A model generated the notes under the pieces. That model searched no databases, was not told the origin of the DNA, and was given only the letters and a program-made list of their open reading frames with translations. 7,036 nt of DNA, taken from Methanobrevibacter sp. GTDB taxonomy: Archaea; Methanobacteriota; Methanobacteria; Methanobacteriales; Methanobacteriaceae. Each line of letters begins with the position of its first letter. Position 1 is the stretch's first letter. Both the position numbers and the translations under genes were made by a program. This document shows positions 1 through 6,115 of the stretch, piece after piece. Location: positions 1-7,036 of the forward strand of contig WRCI01000087.1 of the NCBI GenBank assembly GCA_009784145.1, given 5' to 3'.

Positions 1-240
1 AGTTCCATGTTTATTATCATTTATTTCACATTTGATTTGATATCCTGGACCACCAGTTCCATTTCCAACTGGACACCCACCTTGGATTACAAAATCATCA
101 AGAACTCTGTGGAAAGTTAAACCATCATAAAATCCTTCTTTAATTAATTTTTCAAAATTAGCTACAGTTTTAGGAGCATCATTTTCAAATAATTCTAATT
201 CTATATTACCTTTTTCAGTTTCAATAATTGCTTTTTTCAT
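1..240 (-). CDS. Cyclophilin-type peptidyl-prolyl cis-trans isomerase (N-terminal 80 residues; C-terminus outside window)
   Basis: This is the start of a cytoplasmic cyclophilin, a proline cis-trans isomerase that assists protein folding. The visible protein begins [20 protein letters not shown], with no signal peptide. It then carries the family signature: F43-H44-R45-V, F50-V-I-Q53-G-G, and a GTGGPGY stretch at residues 61-67. By homology R45, F50 and Q53 correspond to the catalytic or binding Arg, Phe and Gln of human cyclophilin A. The family is usually about 140-165 residues, so roughly half is seen. The ATG (240-238, minus strand) follows GTGAT at 248-244, which fits the GGTGAT end of the archaeal Shine-Dalgarno sequence with 4 nt between GTGA and the start. 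It is divergent from argD across a 488-bp gap. The family call is secure; the specific client role is unknown. Confidence 0.95.
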   Translation of the reverse strand, partial: MKKAIIETEKGNIELELFENDAPKTVANFEKLIKEGFYDGLTFHRVLDDFVIQGGCPVGNGTGGPGYQIKCEINDNKHGT

Positions 241-298
241 AGTATCACTTAGTTTTGGTCTATTGATTTTTGATATTTTTAAAAATAATTTTTATTTT

Positions 299-424
299 AA
301 ATTAATTTTATTATATTTATTATTAAATTAACTTATATTATATCTATTTAAATTAACTTATATTATATCTATTTAAATTAACTTATATTATATCTATTTA
401 AATTAATTTCATTATAAAATCTAT
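299..424. repeat. 25-bp AT-rich tandem repeat, three perfect copies flanked by two decayed ones
   Basis: Three identical, directly adjacent 25-bp units occupy 325-349, 350-374 and 375-399. Each starts AAATTAACTT and ends ATCTATTT. A decayed copy precedes them (299-324, 26 bp) and another follows (400-424), both sharing the AAATTAA start and a TTATA core. The array lies between the divergent cyclophilin and argD genes, nearer the cyclophilin start. I see no coding potential. It may be a recent slippage expansion, or an array of binding sites for a DNA-binding protein; nothing here decides between these. Confidence 0.85.
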
Positions 425-434
425 ATAATCTTAT

Positions 435-464
435 TATAAAAATATAATTTATAAAAATATAATT
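435..464. repeat. 15-bp perfect tandem duplication
   Basis: The 15-bp unit TATAAAAATATAATT occurs at 435-449 and again, immediately adjacent, at 450-464. It lies in the gap between the cyclophilin and argD, just beyond the 25-bp array. It includes TATA-like sequence on both strands, but there is no clear way to assign it to either promoter. Confidence 0.75.
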
Positions 465-634
465 AAAATTTGCATTATAAATGTTTATCATTAATATTTT
501 GTTTTTTATTGTATATTTAATTTTTGATTAACAGATAGTTTTAACTTATACAAATAATTTCAAATATTAAAAAATTTTATCATATTTTTAGATAGTTAAT
601 ATTTTAAATTTCAATGATAATTTCATTAAATTTT

Positions 635-676
635 AAAAATAATTACATTAAAATAAAAAATAATTACATTAAAATA
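635..676. repeat. 21-bp perfect tandem duplication in the argD upstream region
   Basis: Two identical 21-bp units, starting AAAAATAATTACATT, lie head to tail at 635-655 and 656-676. The second runs into the candidate TATA box of argD (671-680), so the duplication sits where a regulator or the upstream promoter element would be. Chance slippage in AT-rich DNA is an adequate alternative explanation. Confidence 0.75.
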
Positions 677-680
677 TATA
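671..680 (+). promoter_or_regulatory. Candidate archaeal TATA box for argD
   Basis: AAAATATATA, about 50-58 nt upstream of the argD ATG, resembles an archaeal TATA box with A-rich sequence before it where a BRE would lie. Transcription starting about 25 nt downstream would leave a leader of roughly 25-30 nt containing the argD ribosome binding site. In DNA this AT-rich many sites look similar, so this is a weak call. Confidence 0.25.
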
Positions 681-728
681 AATGAATAAAAATAAAAATA
701 ATTATAATATTAAATTGGAGAAATAAGA

Positions 729-1901
729 ATGAATAACAAAGAAATCATCGACTTAGACTCAAAATATATCATGCAAACTTATGGACGTCAACCAATAGCT
801 TTGACTCATGGAGAAGGGGTCGTTCTCTGGGATGCAGATGGAAAAGAATATATAGACTTTTTTGCAGGGATAGCTGTAAATGCACTTGGTCAATCTCATC
901 CAAAAATCATTGATGTAATTCAAAAACAAGCAGAAAAGCTTATTCATGTTTCTAATGTTTATTATACAGAAGAACAAGGAAAACTTGCAAAAAAATTAGC
1001 TGAAATAACTATATTTAATAGAGTATTTTATGCAAATAGTGGAGCAGAAGCTAATGAAGGAGCTATAAAATTAGCTCGTAAATACACAGGAAAAGGAGAA
1101 ATAATATCTACAAATAACTCTTTTCATGGTCGTACATTAGTTACTGTTACAGCTACTGGTCAAGATAAATATAAAGAACCTTTTAAACCATTGCCTCCTG
1201 GGTTTAAACATGTTCCTTATGGGGATAGTGAAGCTATAGCTAATGCTATTAGTGATGATACTGCTGCTGTGTTGGTTGAAGCTATTCAAGGAGAAGGAGG
1301 AGTAGTAGTTCCTCCAGAAAATTATTTAAAAGAAGTTGAAGCTATTTGTAATGAAAAAAATGTTCTTCTTATTTTAGATGAGGTTCAAACAGGATTTGGT
1401 CGAACTGGTGAAATGTTTGCTTATGAATTATATGGAATAAAGCCAGATATTATAACAATAGCTAAAGCCCTTGGTAGTGGTTATCCTATAGGCGGAATTT
1501 TAGCTAGAGGAGATGTAGCTACTGCTTTTGATTATGGAGATCATGGTGCAACTTTTGGTGGAAATCCACTTGGTTGTGCTGTAGCTATGACTGTTATTGA
1601 TACTATTGAAAGTGATAATTTATTGGATAATTCTAAAACAGTTGGAAATTATCTTAAAGATAAGTTAATTCAGATAAAAGAAAAACATGATTTTATCACT
1701 GATGTTCGTGGATTTGGATTGTTTTTAGCTATTGAATTAGACCGAGAATCAGCTGAATTTGCAAATAAAATGAGAGAAAAAGGGTTTTTGATTAATTCAA
1801 CAGCAGATAATGTTTTACGATTTGCTCCACCTCTTATAATAACAACTGAGCATGTTGATAAAATGATTTTAGCTTTAGATGAGATGTTTTCTGAGATTTA
1901 A
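729..1901 (+). CDS. argD: Acetylornithine aminotransferase (class III PLP-dependent aminotransferase)
   Basis: A 390-residue cytoplasmic PLP enzyme. It should catalyse the reversible transamination between N-acetylornithine/2-oxoglutarate and N-acetylglutamate semialdehyde/glutamate, in arginine biosynthesis. Class III features appear in order: YIDFFAGIAVNALGQSHP (41-58), the NSGAEANEGAIKLAR phosphate-binding segment (103-117), SFHGRT (131-136), the EAIQGEGG strand (184-191), LDEVQTGFGRTG (216-227) with D217 contacting the PLP ring nitrogen, the Schiff-base lysine K246 in IAKALGSGYPIGG (244-256), and GATFGGNPLGCAVA (273-286). A C-terminal small domain ends in RFAPPLIIT (364-372). Length is normal for ArgD. 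The ATG is preceded by GGAG at 717-720. Ornithine-, succinylornithine- or LysN-type aminotransferases are close relatives, so exact substrate range is inferred. No other arginine gene is adjacent here, and the gene appears to be transcribed alone. Confidence 0.94.
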   Translation: MNNKEIIDLDSKYIMQTYGRQPIALTHGEGVVLWDADGKEYIDFFAGIAVNALGQSHPKIIDVIQKQAEKLIHVSNVYYTEEQGKLAKKLAEITIFNRVFYANSGAEANEGAIKLARKYTGKGEIISTNNSFHGRTLVTVTATGQDKYKEPFKPLPPGFKHVPYGDSEAIANAISDDTAAVLVEAIQGEGGVVVPPENYLKEVEAICNEKNVLLILDEVQTGFGRTGEMFAYELYGIKPDIITIAKALGSGYPIGGILARGDVATAFDYGDHGATFGGNPLGCAVAMTVIDTIESDNLLDNSKTVGNYLKDKLIQIKEKHDFITDVRGFGLFLAIELDRESAEFANKMREKGFLINSTADNVLRFAPPLIITTEHVDKMILALDEMFSEI

Positions 1902-2039
1902 TTTATTTTTTCTCTTTATTCATCTCTAATAACTTATAAAATCTTTAATTTTATTTATCTTTATTATTTTTTTCATCTTTAATAACTTATAAAATCTTTA
2001 ATTTTATTTATCTTTATTATTTTTCATTTTTATTTAGGA
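1902..2039 (+). terminator. U-rich termination region of argD containing a ~52-bp tandem duplication
   Basis: The argD stop is followed at once by T-rich DNA (1902-1914), then by a near-perfect tandem repeat. Copy 1 (1921-1973) and copy 2 (1974-2024) both read CATCT(C/T)TAATAACTT and on to a long T-run; they differ by one base and by 7 versus 5 Ts. Each copy has several runs of T. Archaeal termination mainly uses oligo-U tracts without needing a hairpin, so the duplication effectively doubles the terminator. That function is inferred; the repeat itself is directly visible. Confidence 0.6.
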
Positions 2040-2149
2040 ATATATAGTTTTTCTCATGAAAATTTTTATTTTAAATATTTTTTTAAATACTTAAATTATC
2101 TTTAAATTTGATTTTAAGAGATTATATTATTATTTTAAAAAATTTAAAC

Positions 2150-2378
2150 TTTTTAATAAGAATAAAAGATATAAAAATTATAAAAGTAAAATTAAAAATT
2201 ATAAATATAAAAAATATAAAAATTTTAAAAAATATAATTAAAATATATAAATATAAAAAATATAAAGATTTTAAAAATAAAATAAAAAGTATAAAGATAA
2301 AAAATATAAAAATAAAATGTGATAATAAAAAATAAAGTAAAAGGATAAAAATTAAACACCCTTAAAAAGTTTTAAATA
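2150..2378 (-). terminator. A-rich stretch on the plus strand, probable U-rich terminator of the adhesin-like gene; no credible gene
   Basis: From about 2155 the plus strand switches from T-rich to strongly A-rich, made of TATAAAAA-like runs. Read as the minus-strand transcript leaving the adhesin stop (2381-2379), this gives many U-tracts, first at about 2360-2320. It contains a 31-bp direct repeat with one mismatch (2201-2231 and 2247-2277). A 75-codon TTG-started frame at 2108-2335 encodes only Lys, Ile, Asn and Tyr low-complexity sequence and has no ribosome binding site, so I do not call it a gene. Confidence 0.5.
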
Positions 2379-4760
2379 TTATTTTTTTCTAATTATGAGT
2401 CCTAAACTACTTAGCAATATAATCAATATAAGCATTATTGGAATTCCTGTTTTTTTCATAGCTGCATTAGCAACTGGATTGTTATTAGTATTATTTTCAC
2501 TTTTTTCGATATTTGAAGTGTAAGGATCGTCATCAGTTTCTTCACTACTAATTGATCCAGAATCAGTATCTGAGTTAGAATCTGTGTCTGAACTAGAACC
2601 CTCATCTGAATTTGAACCTGTATCTAAATCTGTATTTGAAGAAGTCGGCCTTAAAGTGTAAGAAGCGTTGGAATTAATGTAATCATCATCACCTTCAAAT
2701 GGAGCAGTGATTAAATAAGTTCCTTCTTCGAAAGGAGTTGTTTGACTATGCTCGAGGTTAAATGTACCATCTTCATTGGTTTGGGCCTGTCCAATAGGTT
2801 TACCATTTAGAGATAATTCAATTATTTTGCCAGCTATAGGGTCTCCAATTTCATCAACTAATTTACCAGTAATAAAGATAGTTTTTTTATCTTCACTGAA
2901 TGTAGCATTAATTGTGATATTAGTTTTTTGAGGATTAACAGTAATAGTTAGACTTGACTTGTTAGTACCAAGATTAAATTCATCTAAATTAAGAATAGCA
3001 GTATTAGTAATACTTCCTCCATGAGTTACAAGAACAGTTATAACTATTGTAGCACTGCCCCCACTAGCTAATTCACCAATATACCAAGTACCATTATTTG
3101 AATAATAAGTTCCATCACCTGAAGAACCTTGATAGACAAGATTTTCTGGCAAGGTTTCATTAACCCAAACATTAGTAGCAGTATTATCTCCATCATTAGT
3201 CACAGTTATAGTGTAATTAAGAAGTTGACCATTTGTTGCATCAGTAGAACTAGCAGTTTTATCAATATTAAGTGTAGCATTAACAATTTCTTGATACAAG
3301 ATTATATCTTCATTATCACCAATGGCATGAATACTAAAACCACTGCCTGAAGTGAAAGGAATAATCTCAGAGTCATTTACTTTTGCATTAACTGTTCTAG
3401 AAATAGTTCCGTCACGACCTGTCCAAGTTAATGTAACATTAAAATTAGGTAATTCACTAGGATATATGCCATAACTTGCAAAACTTGTACTTTTTGTTAA
3501 ATTATTATAAAGTACAAGACTATAGGATAAATTAACACTATTGCCTACTTTAGTAGTAGTATCATTTATTGTGGTATTGATGAAATCATCTGCAGACAAT
3601 TGCATAACAAACCAATGAGTTAAATTAACATTACCTACAACTGATGGAGTATTATCATTATCGCCCCACCAATTATAATTAAGGTTTGGTAGTTTGTTTT
3701 GGGCTATGGTAGTATTGTTTAGATAAAAGTCATCATTAGTATTATTAACAAAACGATTATATTGAATCCAAATATCACCTGTATCTGGATAGCTATATAT
3801 GGCTCCACCTTGACTTGCAGTATTACCTACATAATTCGAACTTGTAGAATTAATACTATGGCGGGCATAAATAGCCCCTCCTTGTTCAACAGCACTATTG
3901 TTGTAAAAATTTATATTGGCACGTATATCGATTGAAGATGCAGTATTAGAGTAAATTGCCCCACCATTAATACTTGCTTTATTATTAATAAATGTTGAAG
4001 TAGGATATATTGTTGTCTTACTATTTGTATTGTAAATTGCCCCACCACTTTTAGCAGAATTGTTCTCAAAAAGACAACGATGTATGCCTAAAGTTGAACC
4101 ACCATTCTTATTAATAGCTCCTCCATTGTTATTTGCTGTATTATTTATAAAATTTGAGTCGGATATCTCAGAGTGACCATTAGTAATCATTAATGCACCC
4201 CCACCACTATTACTTCCATCAGTAGCACGGTTGTTTATAAAGTTAGCATAATTAATAGTAACTGCCATATCTCTATCTTGTGAGTTAGCAAACCAAATAG
4301 CTCCACCCCTTGAGGCAGTATTATTGATAAATGTAACATTAGTGATAGTAAGACCATCACCAGTAGAAAAGACAGCTCCTCCATTGGAACTAGTATTACC
4401 ATTCATAATAGTAAGATACCGTAAAGATAAAGTATATCCAGAACTAACATTGAAAACTCTGCCTGCGAAATTAGCATCAATAATGGTACCATTTTGTGAA
4501 GAACCTCGTATTGTTATATTGTTGGTTATCGTTATGTTTCTATTATTGGGACCAGTGTATATACCATCTCTTAATTCAAGAAGAATAGGATTAGTAGTTC
4601 CAGCAACTTCATTAGTAGCATTTATAATTCCTTGAGCTATTCCACCATCAGTAGTATTATTAATAGTAAAAGCTTCTACTGTATCTACTGAACCTAATGA
4701 GAATAAACCAATGACTAAGATAAATGCACTTAAAAATATAATACTTTCAATTTTTTTTAT
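2379..4760 (-). CDS. Adhesin-like surface protein: signal peptide, Pmp-type beta-helix repeats, DUF11, Ig-like domain, C-terminal anchor; start codon appears to be ATA
   Basis: A predicted 793-residue cell-surface protein of the methanogen adhesin-like class, presumably for contact with other cells or host material. With residue 1 at the ATA (4760-4758) it has: KKIESIIFLSAFILVIGLFS signal sequence (2-21, likely cleaved after VEA at 30); a beta-helix cap (about 60-118); eight or nine Pmp-like FxNNxA...GGAIY repeats (about 120-347); a YNWWGDND motif (about 362-369); a DUF11 domain (about 497-605, TVTNDGDNTATNVWVNETLP); an Ig-like domain (about 612-703); a Ser/Asp/Asn-rich acidic linker (about 705-765); and a membrane anchor GIPIMLILIILLSSLGLIIR (772-791) ending KK. 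N-glycosylation sequons are abundant. The frame has no ATG, GTG or TTG before Met119 (4406), and starting there would lose the signal peptide and ribosome binding site. Product class is firm; ligand is unknown. It is convergent with argD. Confidence 0.88.
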   Translation of the reverse strand: MKKIESIIFLSAFILVIGLFSLGSVDTVEAFTINNTTDGGIAQGIINATNEVAGTTNPILLELRDGIYTGPNNRNITITNNITIRGSSQNGTIIDANFAGRVFNVSSGYTLSLRYLTIMNGNTSSNGGAVFSTGDGLTITNVTFINNTASRGGAIWFANSQDRDMAVTINYANFINNRATDGSNSGGGALMITNGHSEISDSNFINNTANNNGGAINKNGGSTLGIHRCLFENNSAKSGGAIYNTNSKTTIYPTSTFINNKASINGGAIYSNTASSIDIRANINFYNNSAVEQGGAIYARHSINSTSSNYVGNTASQGGAIYSYPDTGDIWIQYNRFVNNTNDDFYLNNTTIAQNKLPNLNYNWWGDNDNTPSVVGNVNLTHWFVMQLSADDFINTTINDTTTKVGNSVNLSYSLVLYNNLTKSTSFASYGIYPSELPNFNVTLTWTGRDGTISRTVNAKVNDSEIIPFTSGSGFSIHAIGDNEDIILYQEIVNATLNIDKTASSTDATNGQLLNYTITVTNDGDNTATNVWVNETLPENLVYQGSSGDGTYYSNNGTWYIGELASGGSATIVITVLVTHGGSITNTAILNLDEFNLGTNKSSLTITVNPQKTNITINATFSEDKKTIFITGKLVDEIGDPIAGKIIELSLNGKPIGQAQTNEDGTFNLEHSQTTPFEEGTYLITAPFEGDDDYINSNASYTLRPTSSNTDLDTGSNSDEGSSSDTDSNSDTDSGSISSEETDDDPYTSNIEKSENNTNNNPVANAAMKKTGIPIMLILIILLSSLGLIIRKK

Positions 4761-4764
4761 ATTT

Positions 4765-4775
4765 TCACCCCCTTT
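4765..4775 (-). promoter_or_regulatory. Strong ribosome binding site of the adhesin-like gene
   Basis: On the minus strand AAAGGGGGTGA (4775-4765) closely matches the archaeal AGGAGGTGA consensus. It is followed by 4 nt and then ATA at 4760-4758. The same 4-nt distance from the GTGA position is seen at the cyclophilin start and, when aligned to the full consensus, at argD. This places translation initiation at the ATA codon rather than at the downstream Met119. The only nearby standard start in another frame, GTG at 4768-4766, meets a stop after two codons. Confidence 0.75.
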
Positions 4776-4984
4776 AAGTTTAGTATTAAAAAATTAGATG
4801 TATAAAAAATTCATTTAATATAATAGCTAATTCATTAATCAAATAATTTTTTTATTTTTAAATTATCCATTATCTGAATTTAATATATGTTATCAATGTT
4901 GTAATTGAAATTATTTATATTTATCTATATTTGTAGTATATAACATACTTATAACAACGAACAATTCTAATATGTCCTAAGAGA

Positions 4985-5000
4985 TTAAATCATGATTTAA
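4985..5000. promoter_or_regulatory. 16-bp perfect palindrome, possible operator
   Basis: TTAAATCATGATTTAA is exactly self-complementary over 16 bp, with a CATG centre; the next flanking pair (A/A) does not match. It lies about 225 bp before the adhesin start and about 245 bp before the transporter ATG. Symmetry of this kind suits a dimeric repressor or activator. No regulator gene is in view, and no second copy was noticed in the window. Confidence 0.4.
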
Positions 5001-5018
5001 AGACTTAAAAAATAAAAT

Positions 5019-5082
5019 AAAGCTATAAACTTAATAAAATAATAAAATAATTATTAAAATAAATTAGATGATGTATAGCTTT
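5019..5082. repeat. 9-bp inverted repeat with a 46-nt AT-rich loop
   Basis: AAAGCTATA (5019-5027) and its exact complement TATAGCTTT (5074-5082) face each other. They contain some of the few GC pairs in this gap. As RNA it would be a weak long-loop hairpin; as DNA it could be two half-sites. Chance occurrence is possible at this base composition. Confidence 0.35.
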
Positions 5083-5172
5083 TTATAAAAATAAAATAAT
5101 AAATATAAAAGATAGAAATAATAATATTGATAATGATATTAACTTTATTAATAAAAAAAGAATAATTTAAGT

Positions 5173-5180
5173 TTTATAAA
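5173..5180 (+). promoter_or_regulatory. Candidate TATA box for the transporter-transglycosylase unit
   Basis: TTTATAAA lies 66-73 nt upstream of the transporter ATG. Initiation about 25 nt downstream would give a leader of roughly 40-45 nt. Other TATA-like sites occur at about 5082-5088 and 5101-5108, so this choice is tentative. Confidence 0.3.
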
Positions 5181-5194
5181 TGTGAAAAGTTGAC

Positions 5195-5225
5195 AAGATT
5201 ATTGATATTGAAAAGATTATTGATA
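5195..5225 (+). repeat. 13-bp direct repeat just before the transporter start
   Basis: AAGATTATTGATA occurs at 5195-5207 and 5213-5225, an 18-bp period. It falls between the candidate TATA box and the ribosome binding site, so it would sit at the transcription start or in the leader. No preQ1-type aptamer fold is evident in it. Confidence 0.5.
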
Positions 5226-5235
5226 ATTTAATTTT

Positions 5236-5240
5236 GAGGT
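5236..5240 (+). promoter_or_regulatory. Ribosome binding site that fixes the transporter start
   Basis: GAGGT (within TTGAGGTTAT) lies 5 nt before the ATG at 5246. A TTG in the same frame at 5234 would add four residues, but it overlaps this site and has no good SD of its own, so ATG 5246 is preferred. Confidence 0.65.
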
Positions 5241-5245
5241 TATAC

Positions 5246-5962
5246 ATGGTTAAAAAAGAAGAGATGTTGAAAGAAAAAATAACATTGTATTTGCTTAGTA
5301 AGTTGAAAATTTCTAAAGGAGAACTTTTTGCAATTTTAACAGCATTAACAGCAACAGTTTTAATTGTTAGTAATCTTGCTAGCACTAAAATGTTTGATTT
5401 TTTTGGAACTGGTTTAGTTTGGGATGGTGGTGCAATACTTTTCCCAGTTTCTTATGTTTTAGGAGATATAATTACTGAATTTTATGGGTATAAAGGTGCA
5501 AAAAAAGTTATCTGGACTGCATTTGCTATGAATTTAATTGCTGTTTTAGCATTATTCGCTGTTCAACTTTTACCTCCTGGTCCAGGATGGGAAAATCAGC
5601 TCGCATACGAAGCAATCATAGGTTTTATGCCTCGTATTGTTGCTGGTAGTTTAATAGCTTTTGTTAGTGGACAAATTCTTAATGCTTATGTTTTTGTAAA
5701 AATTAAAGAGATTACTAAAGGTAAGCACTTTTGGCAGCGAGCACTTGGGTCTAGTGTAGCTGGTAACTTGGTTGATACTTTAATTTTCACTACAATTGCA
5801 TTTATTGGCACAATTTCATCTGTTCAATTTGTGGGATTGTTGATAATTGCATATGTTTCAAAAATGGTTGGTGAAACAGTATTGTTACCAGTAACTTATG
5901 GTGCTGTTAGCTTAATTAAAAAAGTGATGATAGATGAGGAACAATCAGTTTTGAGTGATTGA
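5246..5962 (+). CDS. yhhQ: YhhQ/VUT-family integral membrane transporter, probable 7-deazaguanine (queuosine/archaeosine precursor) importer
   Basis: A 238-residue membrane protein of the YhhQ (VUT, DUF165) family. E. coli YhhQ imports the queuosine precursors preQ0 and preQ1. About six hydrophobic segments are visible: roughly 26-43, 61-78, 88-110, 128-150, 170-188 and 194-222. Family landmarks are VSNLASTKMF (41-50), GGAILFPVSYVLGDIITEFY (61-80) followed by GYKGAKK, PRIVAGSLIAFVSGQILNAY (129-148) and LGSSVAGNLVDTLIFTTIAF (167-186). Length is typical for the family. A transglycosylase gene follows 126 bp downstream on the same strand, which strongly supports a role in uptake of a base for tRNA modification; the exact substrate (preQ0, preQ1 or queuine) cannot be read. 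The last ten codons (IDEEQSVLSD) are themselves the first unit of the repeat array that fills the downstream spacer, so this acidic tail may be a late addition or a truncated remnant. Confidence 0.9.
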   Translation: MVKKEEMLKEKITLYLLSKLKISKGELFAILTALTATVLIVSNLASTKMFDFFGTGLVWDGGAILFPVSYVLGDIITEFYGYKGAKKVIWTAFAMNLIAVLALFAVQLLPPGPGWENQLAYEAIIGFMPRIVAGSLIAFVSGQILNAYVFVKIKEITKGKHFWQRALGSSVAGNLVDTLIFTTIAFIGTISSVQFVGLLIIAYVSKMVGETVLLPVTYGAVSLIKKVMIDEEQSVLSD

Positions 5963-6115
5963 AGATGAAGAACATTCAGTTCAAATTGATGGAATTAAGG
6001 GACAGTCGGTTTAAATTGATGGAAGATGAAACAAAATCAGTTTAAAGTGATGAAAAAATGAAGAATAATTAGTTTTGAGTGATAAATAATGAAACAAAAT
6101 CAGTTTAGTTTTGAA
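5933..6115 (+). repeat. Six degenerate ~31-bp tandem repeats linking the transporter end to the transglycosylase start
   Basis: A TCAGTTT-like anchor recurs at 5945, 5976, 6006 (TCGG), 6037, 6069 (TTAG) and 6100, spacings 31, 30, 31, 32 and 31. A typical unit is GAtGAAaaAcaaTCAGTTTnnAnTGATg. The array begins inside the transporter C-terminal codons, fills the 126-bp spacer and ends inside the first codons of the transglycosylase. ATGAAACAAAATCAGTTTA, the 19-nt start of the transglycosylase, is exactly repeated at 6026-6044 and 6089-6107. Most units carry (G/T)TGA 6-7 nt before an ATG, giving small frames at 5965-6045 (26 codons), 6026-6061 (encoding MKQNQFKVMKK) and 6058-6072 (MKNN). These overlap; the second and third share ATGA. 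Whether they are translated is unknown. Confidence 0.85.

Larger units (their letters stand above)
4794..5194. other. Intergenic region between divergent adhesin-like and transporter genes
   Basis: About 450 bp of AT-rich DNA lies between the divergent starts. I see no coding frame of interest, no tRNA-like cloverleaf and no recognisable riboswitch. Two structured elements stand out and are listed separately: a 16-bp perfect palindrome (4985-5000) and a 9-bp inverted repeat with distant arms (5019-5027 and 5074-5082). It must hold both promoters, but several TATA-like sequences occur and I cannot assign the adhesin promoter. Confidence 0.6.

Noticed and set aside
299..424. CRISPR array
   Set aside because: The repeats are directly adjacent with no unique spacers, so this is a tandem repeat.
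2108..2335. 75-codon plus-strand frame rich in Lys, Ile and Asn
   Set aside because: It starts at TTG without a ribosome binding site, is low-complexity sequence expected from A-rich DNA, and lies in the probable terminator of the adhesin-like gene.
4324..4635. 103-codon plus-strand frame opposite the adhesin-like gene
   Set aside because: It is antisense to the coding sequence for the adhesin's beta-helix cap, has no ribosome binding site and resembles no known protein; it is a shadow. The same applies to 3129-3350.
5163..5245. preQ1 riboswitch upstream of the transporter
   Set aside because: The neighbouring genes suggested looking, but the leader shows only a direct repeat and TATA-like sequence, with no GC-paired stem plus A-rich tail as in known preQ1 aptamers.
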